Of a stretch of DNA of 64,000 nucleotides, positions 37,352 through 43,986 are shown piece by piece. Both the position numbers and the translations under genes were made by a program. The notes below the pieces were generated by a model that ran no database searches, had not been told where the DNA came from, and worked only from the letters and a program-made list of their open reading frames with translations. This stretch comes from Pseudodesulfovibrio alkaliphilus. GTDB taxonomy: Bacteria > Desulfobacterota > Desulfovibrionia > Desulfovibrionales > Desulfovibrionaceae. Position 1 is the first letter of the stretch; every line of letters begins with the position of its first letter. The stretch spans positions 186,001 to 250,000 of the forward strand of contig NZ_WODC01000004.1 of the NCBI RefSeq assembly GCF_009729555.1, in the 5' to 3' direction.

Positions 37352-39898
37352 TCAATTGGCGGCGGTAGCGCCCGTTGGCAGCAATTCGTATCGGGTGGCC
37401 GGGCCGCTGCCAACCTTGACCAGACAGCCCTTTCTGACCAGGTCGTTGAGGTCGTAGATGGCGGTGCGCGAGGCCAGGCCGCCGCCGACAAAGTCCTGAT
37501 ATTCGCTGCGGGTGATGCTGCCTCGGGCCATGAGCAGCGGATAGACCTTGCGCTGGCGGTCGTTAAGACGCAGCCCGGTGGGTACGCGGGAGGGGGCGGG
37601 GTTTTCCATACCGGCCACGGCCAGACCCGCTGCGGGAGGGGTGGCCGGTTCGGGTGGCTGGGCCCCGCCATCCGCAGCCGGTGCGCTCCGGGACAGCGAG
37701 AGGGACAGGGGATTCCAGTCGGAGAGCCGCTCTTCCTCCAGCTGGATGTCGTTGGCCTGGATCACCTCGTTTTCCACCATGACCGCGGCGCGGGTGATGC
37801 AGTTGACCAGTTCGCGGATGTTGCCGGGCCAGTCATAGGCGTTCATCTTCTCGATGGCCCCCCGCGACAGGGCAAGGCCCACCTTGCCCACCAGCGACTC
37901 GGCCTGCCTGAGATAGTAGAGCGCCAGGCTGGGGATGGACTCCTTGTGCTCGCGTAAAGGGGGAACATTGATGGTCAGCACCCTGAGACGGTAATACAGG
38001 TCCTCGCGGAAGGTCCTGTCCTCTATCATGGTCGTCAGGTCCACGTTGGTGGCGGCGATGAGGCGCACATCCACATCCAGTTCCTTGTCGCTGCCCAGTG
38101 GCTTGATCTTGCGCATGGCAATGGCCCGGAGCAGGGCCTGCTGCCCCATGAGCGAGGTGGACTGGATCTCGTCCAGAAAGAGGGTGCCGCCGTTGGCCTG
38201 GAGAAAGGCGCCCTTGCGATCGTCCTTGGCCTCGGTGAAGGCGCCTTTGGTGTGTCCGAACAAGGTGTCCAAAAGCAGGTTTTCGTCCAGTGCGCCGCAG
38301 TTGATGGAGATGAACGGCTTGCCGGCGCGGGAGCTGTGGTTATGGATCGCCTCGGCGGCCAGCTGCTTGCCCGTGCCCGTTTCGCCGACGATCAACACGT
38401 CCACATCCACACGGGCGGCCTTGAGGATGTCTCCCTTCATCTGCGCGATTTTCAGGCCCGAGCCGATGATTTCCGGCAATGGCGAGATCCCGTCCGCCTC
38501 ATGGGGCGAGTCGTCCAGGCTGGCCCGTTCCTGCATGCTCACCAGGAGCAGTTCCTGGTCCTTTCTCCAGACCTGTTCCATCTGATCGCGCAATCGCGCA
38601 ACAAGGGTGTTGACCGCGGCCTTGAGGTGGTTGGTCTCGAATCCGGCCGAGGGAAGGTCCACCTCTTCGGGGTGGGCCAGGTCCATATCGCGGACAGCCC
38701 TGGCCAGCAGGAAGATGGGTTGCGTGATATAGCGGGAGAGCAGGTAGACCAGCAGCACCATTATCCCAATGGTGGTCAGGGTAATCAGGAACATGACATC
38801 CAGATGGCGGTATCCGGCGATGAGGGTCAGCTGGCTGCGGTCCACGAAGGCGATGCCGCCAACGATCCTCTCGGAACCGTCCGTGCCCCCCCTGAACCGG
38901 ACCGGGGCATAGGCGAGGAAGTGCGAGTTGACCTGGTTCTGGTTTTTGTCGCGGTCCTCCAGGAGCAGGCAGTTGGCCCTGCCCGCCCGGATGTCGGCGA
39001 TCATCTCCCAGTAGTCGGCGTCGGCGTTGAAGGGGCGAAAGGCCGAGGGCAGGCCCGGTTTGCCCAGAGTGCCGTCGTGGCCGCTGCGGGCAAGCATGGT
39101 GGAGATTTCCGATCCCGGATGCTCGATCATGTCGGACTGGAAGAGCATCCAGCCGTCCGTGTCCACCATGTAGGAGTAGCGGAGTTCGTCGCTGCGGGAA
39201 AAGGCGTAGAGCGGCGAGCGCGAGGAGTTGAAGACCGAGAGGATGTTGCGAAGCTCCCTGGCCTCGAAACTGAGGAACAGAAAGCCGCGCCGACCCTCCC
39301 CGCCCAAGGGCACCACCGTGGCCATGCGAAAGACCGGAGCCTGAATCCTGTTGTTGGCGTTGGCCTCAAGGGGGAAGGGGAGCTCGGCCTCCTCCACCGG
39401 AAAGAGCATGACATCTCCGGGCGAGAGGTGGGTCAGTTCCTCGAAGTGCAAAAAGGGGTTGGGCTTGACCGTGGCGATCATCTGCTCGGGCACCTCGAAC
39501 ATCTCGTCGCCGCAGACAACCATATAGACATGGCCGGTCAGCTCGGGCGCGAAAAACGCCAATTCCCTCACGGCCGTCCCCCCGGCGACACGTTTTCTTG
39601 CGAGATGATCGCGCAAAGCCTGCGCATCAAGCGGGCCATGCGAGATAAAGAGGAGCTCCCGGCGGTATTCGTTCAGACGGCCTTCCACGTCGTGGGCCAT
39701 GGCCAGGGCCTGGAGGCGGGCTGTGCGCTCAAGGCCGATCTGCGTATATCGGTTGGAAATTTTGTAGTTGAGATAGCCGGTGATCAGCAGGATGCCCATC
39801 AGCGTGGGCAACAGCGAGAAGAGCAGCTTCTTTTTCAGGCTTAAGGAGAGAAACCATCTGAAAAATCCGAACCCGGGCATCGGGTGGTATTGCGGCAT
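37352..39898 (-). CDS. Membrane-bound sigma-54-dependent activator
   Basis: An 848-aa protein with a membrane helix at about 25-45, an extracytoplasmic sensor of about 320 residues, a second helix near 366-388, a HAMP-like linker and an AAA+ domain (Walker A GETGTGKQ, Walker B GGTLFLDEI). The sigma-54 contact loop reads GAFTEA rather than GAFTGA. The C-terminus is a winged helix (LNDRQRKVYPLLMARGSITR) rather than Fis-type. It therefore should couple an outside signal to transcription without a kinase. ATG 39898 follows GGAGG; GTG 39910 is an alternative. It diverges from an operon with a sigma-54 promoter. Confidence 0.9.
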   Translation of the reverse strand: MPQYHPMPGFGFFRWFLSLSLKKKLLFSLLPTLMGILLITGYLNYKISNRYTQIGLERTARLQALAMAHDVEGRLNEYRRELLFISHGPLDAQALRDHLARKRVAGGTAVRELAFFAPELTGHVYMVVCGDEMFEVPEQMIATVKPNPFLHFEELTHLSPGDVMLFPVEEAELPFPLEANANNRIQAPVFRMATVVPLGGEGRRGFLFLSFEARELRNILSVFNSSRSPLYAFSRSDELRYSYMVDTDGWMLFQSDMIEHPGSEISTMLARSGHDGTLGKPGLPSAFRPFNADADYWEMIADIRAGRANCLLLEDRDKNQNQVNSHFLAYAPVRFRGGTDGSERIVGGIAFVDRSQLTLIAGYRHLDVMFLITLTTIGIMVLLVYLLSRYITQPIFLLARAVRDMDLAHPEEVDLPSAGFETNHLKAAVNTLVARLRDQMEQVWRKDQELLLVSMQERASLDDSPHEADGISPLPEIIGSGLKIAQMKGDILKAARVDVDVLIVGETGTGKQLAAEAIHNHSSRAGKPFISINCGALDENLLLDTLFGHTKGAFTEAKDDRKGAFLQANGGTLFLDEIQSTSLMGQQALLRAIAMRKIKPLGSDKELDVDVRLIAATNVDLTTMIEDRTFREDLYYRLRVLTINVPPLREHKESIPSLALYYLRQAESLVGKVGLALSRGAIEKMNAYDWPGNIRELVNCITRAAVMVENEVIQANDIQLEEERLSDWNPLSLSLSRSAPAADGGAQPPEPATPPAAGLAVAGMENPAPSRVPTGLRLNDRQRKVYPLLMARGSITRSEYQDFVGGGLASRTAIYDLNDLVRKGCLVKVGSGPATRYELLPTGATAAN

Positions 39899-39944
39899 AG
39901 CCTCCTCCACTCCAACGATCTTGACCCGAGATCACACTCTCATG

Positions 39945-40014
39945 ATCGCGCAAGCAGGGTCAACAAAAAATAAATCCAAATATTTCAGTTCGCGGGTCCC
40001 GGCTTTTGCGCGAT
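39945..40014. promoter_or_regulatory. Candidate activator-site pair
   Basis: ATCGCGCAA at 39945-39953 and its reverse complement TTGCGCGAT at 40006-40014 lie in the divergent gap, 52 bp apart. They could be binding half-sites for the activator encoded alongside. The second copy is only six bases upstream of the -24 element, closer than usual for an enhancer site. The same nonamer also occurs within nearby coding DNA, so chance is possible. Confidence 0.3.
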
Positions 40015-40018
40015 TAAG

Positions 40019-40036
40019 CTGGCACACGCCTTGCTA
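40019..40036 (+). promoter_or_regulatory. Sigma-54 (-24/-12) promoter of the stress-protein/TauE operon
   Basis: CTGGCACACGCCTTGCTA matches the consensus TGGCAC-N5-TTGCT exactly, with GG at 40021-40022 and GC at 40033-40034, ten bases apart. Transcription should start near 40046, about 63 bp before the ATG of the first gene. The divergently encoded sigma-54 activator is the natural regulator. Confidence 0.88.
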
Positions 40037-40108
40037 TAGGAAGGGGAGCCAAAGACTTGAAGGGGTTAGGACGAGACAGAGGAACCTTTAACAGCGAGGG
40101 CTAAGACC

Positions 40109-40519
40109 ATGATCATTATGGTAGCTATGGACGATTCGGGCTTTGCCAGGGCGGCGCTCGATCAGGCGCTGAAAATGGCCGCTGCGGTCAAGGCAGAGGT
40201 GGTGGCAGTCAGTGTGGTCCCCCACCTCGGGTTGGTGGAAGGAATGCAGGACAGCATGATCGCCCGCCTGGAAAGCGAGGCCGCGAGCCTGATGGAGGAG
40301 GCTGCCTCTGCGGGAAGCAAGCAGGGGGTGACGGTCAAGACGAGGGTGGCAAGCGGTGTTTCGCCTGCCGATTCCATCATTGACGTTGCCAGGGAAATCA
40401 AGGCTGACCTCATAGTGGTCGGGCATCGGGGCAAGAGCAATCTGGAAAAATTTCTCATCGGCAGCGTGACCAACGCGCTGGTGACGTACGCTCCCTGCTC
40501 GGTCCTGGTGGTCAAGTAA
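40109..40519 (+). CDS. Universal stress protein (UspA family)
   Basis: A 136-aa single-domain Usp with the N-terminal MIIMVAMDDSGFARAALDQA strand-helix and the C-terminal ATP-binding loop GHRGKSNLEKFLIGSVT (G-2x-G-9x-G-S form), which suggests an ATP-binding UspFG-type member. It is first in the sigma-54 operon, 23 bp before the small membrane protein gene. In such operons Usp proteins often tune an adjacent transporter; that link is inferred. Confidence 0.92.
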   Translation: MIIMVAMDDSGFARAALDQALKMAAAVKAEVVAVSVVPHLGLVEGMQDSMIARLESEAASLMEEAASAGSKQGVTVKTRVASGVSPADSIIDVAREIKADLIVVGHRGKSNLEKFLIGSVTNALVTYAPCSVLVVK

Positions 40520-40542
40520 CAACTCACAACGGAGGAAACCCA

Positions 40543-40839
40543 ATGCGTAAACTGCTGAAGATCGGAGCCCTGCTTTCGGGTTTGCTGGCTCTGATTCCCC
40601 AATTGGCCCAGGCTGCGGGCGAGAAGGCCGACGAGCTGATCGTCGTGGCCGACACGCGTGTCCTTGATAACAGCATCATGCTGTACTTCGCCGACCTCTA
40701 CAATACCAATATCCTGCTTTTCGCCATCTGGGCCGTGGCCCTTACGGCGGTCTATGGCGTGTTTTTGGGTGTTCTGATGGACTTCATCATGGCCAGGACC
40801 GGCCTTGACCTTTCAAAGCGCAAGATCATCGAGCACTAG
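40543..40839 (+). CDS. Small membrane protein of the TauE operon (98 aa)
   Basis: A 98-aa protein with a cleavable-looking N-terminal signal (LLKIGALLSGLLALIPQLAQAAG), a periplasmic segment of about 30 residues (ELIVVADTRVLDNSIML) and one strong membrane helix (ILLFAIWAVALTAVYGVFLGVLM) before a short charged tail. GGAGG precedes the ATG. It lies directly before the TauE/SafE transporter with a 13-bp gap, so it may be a transporter subunit. I recognise no named family. Confidence 0.8.
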   Translation: MRKLLKIGALLSGLLALIPQLAQAAGEKADELIVVADTRVLDNSIMLYFADLYNTNILLFAIWAVALTAVYGVFLGVLMDFIMARTGLDLSKRKIIEH

Positions 40840-40852
40840 GAGGAAATGAGTC

Positions 40853-41893
40853 ATGGAAATGTTTGGCGATTCCAGCTGGCTGTACATGTACATGCCCATT
40901 GCGGGCGTGACGATCTTCTGGCCCGGCCTGGTGCTCATCGGCTTCTCGGTGGGCGTCATCGGCGGCTTCTTCGGCATGGGCGGTGCCTGGATGGTTACCC
41001 CCGGCCTCAACATTCTCGGTTTCCCCATGGCCTTTGCCATCGGCACTGACATTGCCCATATCGCGGGCAAGTCCATGGTCTCCACCATGCGCCACTCCAA
41101 GTTCGGCAATGTGGACTACAAACTTGGCATAGTCATGATCATAGGAACCATGTTCGGCATCGAAATCGGCGCCCAGCTCATCATGTACCTTGAACGCATG
41201 GGTACTGTCGGCTCCGTGGTGCGCTGGGTCTATGTCGTCTTCCTGCTCCTGATCTCCTTCATGGTCTTCTACGACTACTACAAGGCGGTCAACAAGAAGA
41301 AGCATGGCGAGGGAGAAGGCGATCGCGGCACCGAGGGCATCACCTGGTACAAGACCCTGCACAAGATCCGCATTCCCCCCATGATGCACTTTGAGAAGGC
41401 CGGCTTCACCTGTTCGGCCTGGCTGCCCATCGTGGTCAGCTTCGTCACCGGCATCCTGGCCGGCTTCCTGGGCATCGGCGGCGGCCTGCTGCGCATGCCC
41501 GCCCTGATCTACCTCATCGGCTGCCCGACCCACATCGCGGTTGGCACCGACCTCTTTGAGGTCATGATCTCCGGCCTGTACGGCGCCTTCACCTACACCC
41601 TGAAGGGCCGCATCGAGCTGGTGGCCGTGTTCGTCATGCTGACCGGCGCCGCCATCGGTGCCCAGATCGGCACCGTGGCCACCAAGTACGCCAAGGGCTA
41701 CGGCATCCGCATTGCCTTCGGCATCGCCGTGCTCTGCTGCATGATCTCCATCATCCTCAAGGAATACGGCTACGCGATGATGTCCGCGGCGCTCATCCTG
41801 GGCACCATCTCGTTGATTTGCCTGTATATCATGAAGATCATGTTTGTTGGCGCGGCCCAGGAGCTTCGCGACAAGAAGCAGGCCCAGGGGTAG
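40853..41893 (+). CDS. TauE/SafE family anion (sulfite/sulfonate-type) transporter
   Basis: A 346-aa integral membrane protein of the TauE/SafE family with two glycine-rich repeats, GFFGMGGAWMVTPGL in the first half and GFLGIGGGLLRMPALIYLIG in the second, and about eight or nine membrane helices. A charged cytoplasmic loop (KKKHGEGEGDRGTEG) separates the halves. Members export sulfite, sulfoacetate or related organosulfur anions; the substrate cannot be read from sequence. In a sulfate reducer a sulfur oxyanion is a fair guess. AGGAGG lies ten bases before the ATG. Confidence 0.9.
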   Translation: MEMFGDSSWLYMYMPIAGVTIFWPGLVLIGFSVGVIGGFFGMGGAWMVTPGLNILGFPMAFAIGTDIAHIAGKSMVSTMRHSKFGNVDYKLGIVMIIGTMFGIEIGAQLIMYLERMGTVGSVVRWVYVVFLLLISFMVFYDYYKAVNKKKHGEGEGDRGTEGITWYKTLHKIRIPPMMHFEKAGFTCSAWLPIVVSFVTGILAGFLGIGGGLLRMPALIYLIGCPTHIAVGTDLFEVMISGLYGAFTYTLKGRIELVAVFVMLTGAAIGAQIGTVATKYAKGYGIRIAFGIAVLCCMISIILKEYGYAMMSAALILGTISLICLYIMKIMFVGAAQELRDKKQAQG

Positions 41894-41926
41894 ACCCCAA
41901 GACTCAAACAGCAAGGAACAAACGCT

Positions 41927-42262
41927 ATGCGAAACATCAAGACCATTCTCCTGACTGCGGCGCTGCTGGTGCTTCTGGCCAGCGCCTCGGCCTGGGCGGC
42001 GAGCGTGGCTCAGGGAGCCTGCGTCTCCTACGACGAGACCACCAATATCCTCGTTATCGACGAATATGACTTGAATTTCTCTCCGGAGTTCAGGTACGGA
42101 CAGCCCACTGGTGTGCTGACCGAGTTCGACACGAGCACAGCCAAGATCGGGATGCGCATTGAGGTGGGCGACGTGATCCGCCTTTCCTACAATCCCGTTG
42201 GCGACAAGAATGTCGCCCTGAAGATCATGAACGTGTCCAAGCAGGATTTGATGGGCAAGTAA
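41927..42262 (+). CDS. Periplasmic protein of unknown function (111 aa)
   Basis: A 111-aa protein with a clear signal peptide (LLTAALLVLLASASAWA, cleavage after about residue 24) and a short beta-rich mature part (YDETTNILVIDEYDLNF, EVGDVIRLSYNPVGDKNVALKIMNVSK) that looks like a small OB- or barrel-like fold. No family recognised. It lies 33 bp after the transporter gene with an AAGGA site. Confidence 0.8.
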   Translation: MRNIKTILLTAALLVLLASASAWAASVAQGACVSYDETTNILVIDEYDLNFSPEFRYGQPTGVLTEFDTSTAKIGMRIEVGDVIRLSYNPVGDKNVALKIMNVSKQDLMGK

Positions 42263-42281
42263 CGAACCCTACCACCCCTGC

Positions 42282-42322
42282 GCGGTCCGCCCGTTTCCGC
42301 CCCATTGGTGCGGGCGGGCCGC
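42282..42322 (+). repeat. Stable hairpin inside the TauE operon
   Basis: GCGGTCCGCCCG (42282-42293) and CGGGCGGGCCGC (42311-42322) form a 12-bp stem with one G-U pair and a 17-base loop, just before the ribosome site of the 79-aa gene. No T-run follows. It may be an mRNA-processing or stability element that sets unequal expression in the operon. Confidence 0.5.
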
Positions 42323-42341
42323 ACAGGGAACAGGAGCCGAT

Positions 42342-42581
42342 ATGCGAAACAGACAGCCCCTGACCAATGCACAGCGCGCCGTGGTCGTCGTCATGGACAT
42401 TCTCCTGCTCGTGGAGCTGTCCCTGTGCATGTACTGGAGCAGTGCCAATCCCGAGACCATGGTGACTTCCTTCATGAAGACTTTCCTGCCCATCGCCTCG
42501 ATCACGCTTTTTGCCGCGTGGTTTACCATCAAGCGACTGGCCCCTGCCAACGAGGAACCGGCCCTTCAGGAAGGAGCGTGA
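42342..42581 (+). CDS. Small two-helix membrane protein (79 aa)
   Basis: A 79-aa protein with two membrane helices (about 14-32, VVVVMDILLLVELSLCMYW, and about 46-64, LPIASITLFAAWFTI). A CAGGAG site precedes the ATG. The stop is one base before the next small gene. Function unknown; position suggests a part of the transport or signalling complex. Confidence 0.72.
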   Translation: MRNRQPLTNAQRAVVVVMDILLLVELSLCMYWSSANPETMVTSFMKTFLPIASITLFAAWFTIKRLAPANEEPALQEGA

Positions 42582-42582
42582 C

Positions 42583-42702
42583 ATGAGTCAGTTGCTGGTG
42601 CTTATCCTTTCGGTAGGTCTGGGACTGGCTGTGGGCGTGGCTCTGGCCCGCCGCTCCAGAAACAGGCGTCAATCCTGGTCGTCGTCAAAGGACAAGTCAT
42701 AG
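42583..42702 (+). CDS. Very small membrane protein (39 aa)
   Basis: A 39-codon ORF: one membrane helix (LLVLILSVGLGLAVGVALA) followed by a strongly basic tail (RRSRNRRQSWSSSKDKS). AAGGAG precedes its ATG by seven bases, the upstream gene ends one base earlier and the next begins one base after its stop, so it fits tightly in the operon. This spacing is the main support; its sequence is not recognised. Confidence 0.65.
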   Translation: MSQLLVLILSVGLGLAVGVALARRSRNRRQSWSSSKDKS

Positions 42703-42703
42703 C

Positions 42704-43513
42704 ATGACCACACGGACCTTCAATCGCATCGCGCTGCTCGGCATCGCCTTGCTGGTTTTCTCGGTGATCGACTCCTGCACCGCCGCCTTTGGTACGCCCT
42801 ATGTGTTCCGTATGACTCCGGGTGATACCGTCCTCGTCAGCGGCGACCTGCTCGACACCCCGGCCATCCCCAACAGATGGCTTGAAGAGCCCAGCCTGGA
42901 GACCATCCGCAGCCACGTCGACTTCACCCGGGAAACCCCTGGGCTGCACATCGACTTCATCGAGCTGCGCGGCCGTTTGTGGCGCGGCTACCTGCAGATT
43001 GATTCCGTCACACCGGGTCAGTACACCTTTCAGGTCTTCAACACCGCCTCAAAGGAGCCGGAGGTGGAGCCCCTCTACACGGTGCGGGTCTTTGCCGACC
43101 GGGATGCGCTGCGCGCCGACATGCCCTCCATCTCGGAGCGCTATCTCGATATCCGGCCGGTGCTGATTTTCTTCATGGCCATGCCGCTGACCATGCTTCT
43201 GCTCTATCTTTCGTTTCGCCAGTCAGGCAAGGACGAAGCCCTGCTCATCAGCCAGGGGATCGGCTCGGTCTACAAGCTGGCCAAGAGCAAGATCGGCTGG
43301 GATGTGATGGTGGGCCTTGGCAGCGACCACGGCGTCAACCCCGGCGATACGCTGCGCATCCTCGACCGCAAGATGCACGAGGTGGGCGAGTTGAAGGTGG
43401 AGACGGTCGGGCCTGAGGCCAGCGGGGGGCTGCTTCCCCTGGACGCGAACATCAAGTCCGGCTATTACGTTGCCCTGCCCGGGGCCGTGGTTCCTGAAAT
43501 GAACCGACCCTAA
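42704..43513 (+). CDS. Membrane-anchored protein of unknown function (269 aa)
   Basis: A 269-aa protein: N-terminal helix or uncleaved signal (residues 8-28), a periplasmic beta-rich domain (about 30-145), a second helix (VLIFFMAMPLTMLLLYLSF) and a C-terminal cytoplasmic domain with repeated short strands (GLGSDHGVNPGDTLRILD, MHEVGELKVETVG), reminiscent of the C-terminal domain of FlgT. No family assigned. It seems to bridge the membrane and could pass a periplasmic signal to the receiver and phosphotransferase encoded next. Confidence 0.75.
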   Translation: MTTRTFNRIALLGIALLVFSVIDSCTAAFGTPYVFRMTPGDTVLVSGDLLDTPAIPNRWLEEPSLETIRSHVDFTRETPGLHIDFIELRGRLWRGYLQIDSVTPGQYTFQVFNTASKEPEVEPLYTVRVFADRDALRADMPSISERYLDIRPVLIFFMAMPLTMLLLYLSFRQSGKDEALLISQGIGSVYKLAKSKIGWDVMVGLGSDHGVNPGDTLRILDRKMHEVGELKVETVGPEASGGLLPLDANIKSGYYVALPGAVVPEMNRP

Positions 43514-43536
43514 TCCCGACGAGGAAAACGATACAC

Positions 43537-43956
43537 ATGGCCAAGCCCATTTCCGTCTTATTGGTCGACGACGAAATCGACCTGCTGGACTTTCTGTCCA
43601 AACGTCTTGCGCGCCGCGGCTTTCTGGTCCAGACTGCCAGCAATGGCAGGCAGGCGCTGGCCGCCATCAGCGCCAGCAAGCCGGATGTCGTGCTTCTGGA
43701 CATGCTCATGCCCGGCGGTATGGACGGATTGGCGACACTTGGGGAAATCCGCCGTCTTTTTCCGCATCTGGAAGTTGTCCTGCTCACGGCCCACGCCTCG
43801 ACAGAGGCCGCCCTGCGGGGCATGGAGCTTGGGGCCTACGACTACATGGTCAAGCCCGTGGCCATCGGCGAGCTGGTGCTCAAGATCGAAGAGGCATCCG
43901 GGGTGCGCGGCCCCATGACCAGTGGCACAAGGACAGGCAACGGATTCAACGCCTGA
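43537..43956 (+). CDS. Single-domain response regulator
   Basis: A 139-aa lone receiver (LLVDDEIDLLDFL; phospho-Asp in VLLDMLMPGGMDG; LLTAHAS; MVKPVA) with a short disordered tail. One extra glycine stands in the loop after the phospho-Asp (PGGMDG). It is 23 bp after the membrane protein gene and just before the second PEP-synthase-like gene, so a functional link to that enzyme is likely. Confidence 0.92.
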   Translation: MAKPISVLLVDDEIDLLDFLSKRLARRGFLVQTASNGRQALAAISASKPDVVLLDMLMPGGMDGLATLGEIRRLFPHLEVVLLTAHASTEAALRGMELGAYDYMVKPVAIGELVLKIEEASGVRGPMTSGTRTGNGFNA

Positions 43957-43986
43957 CTCACCAACGCTGACCTGCAAGAAGTGCTC

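Noticed and set aside
38580-39620. Extra ATCGCGCAA copies inside the sigma-54 activator gene as binding sites
   Set aside because: They fall in codons for ordinary residues (such as LRDQ) and are expected by codon use in GC-rich DNA.
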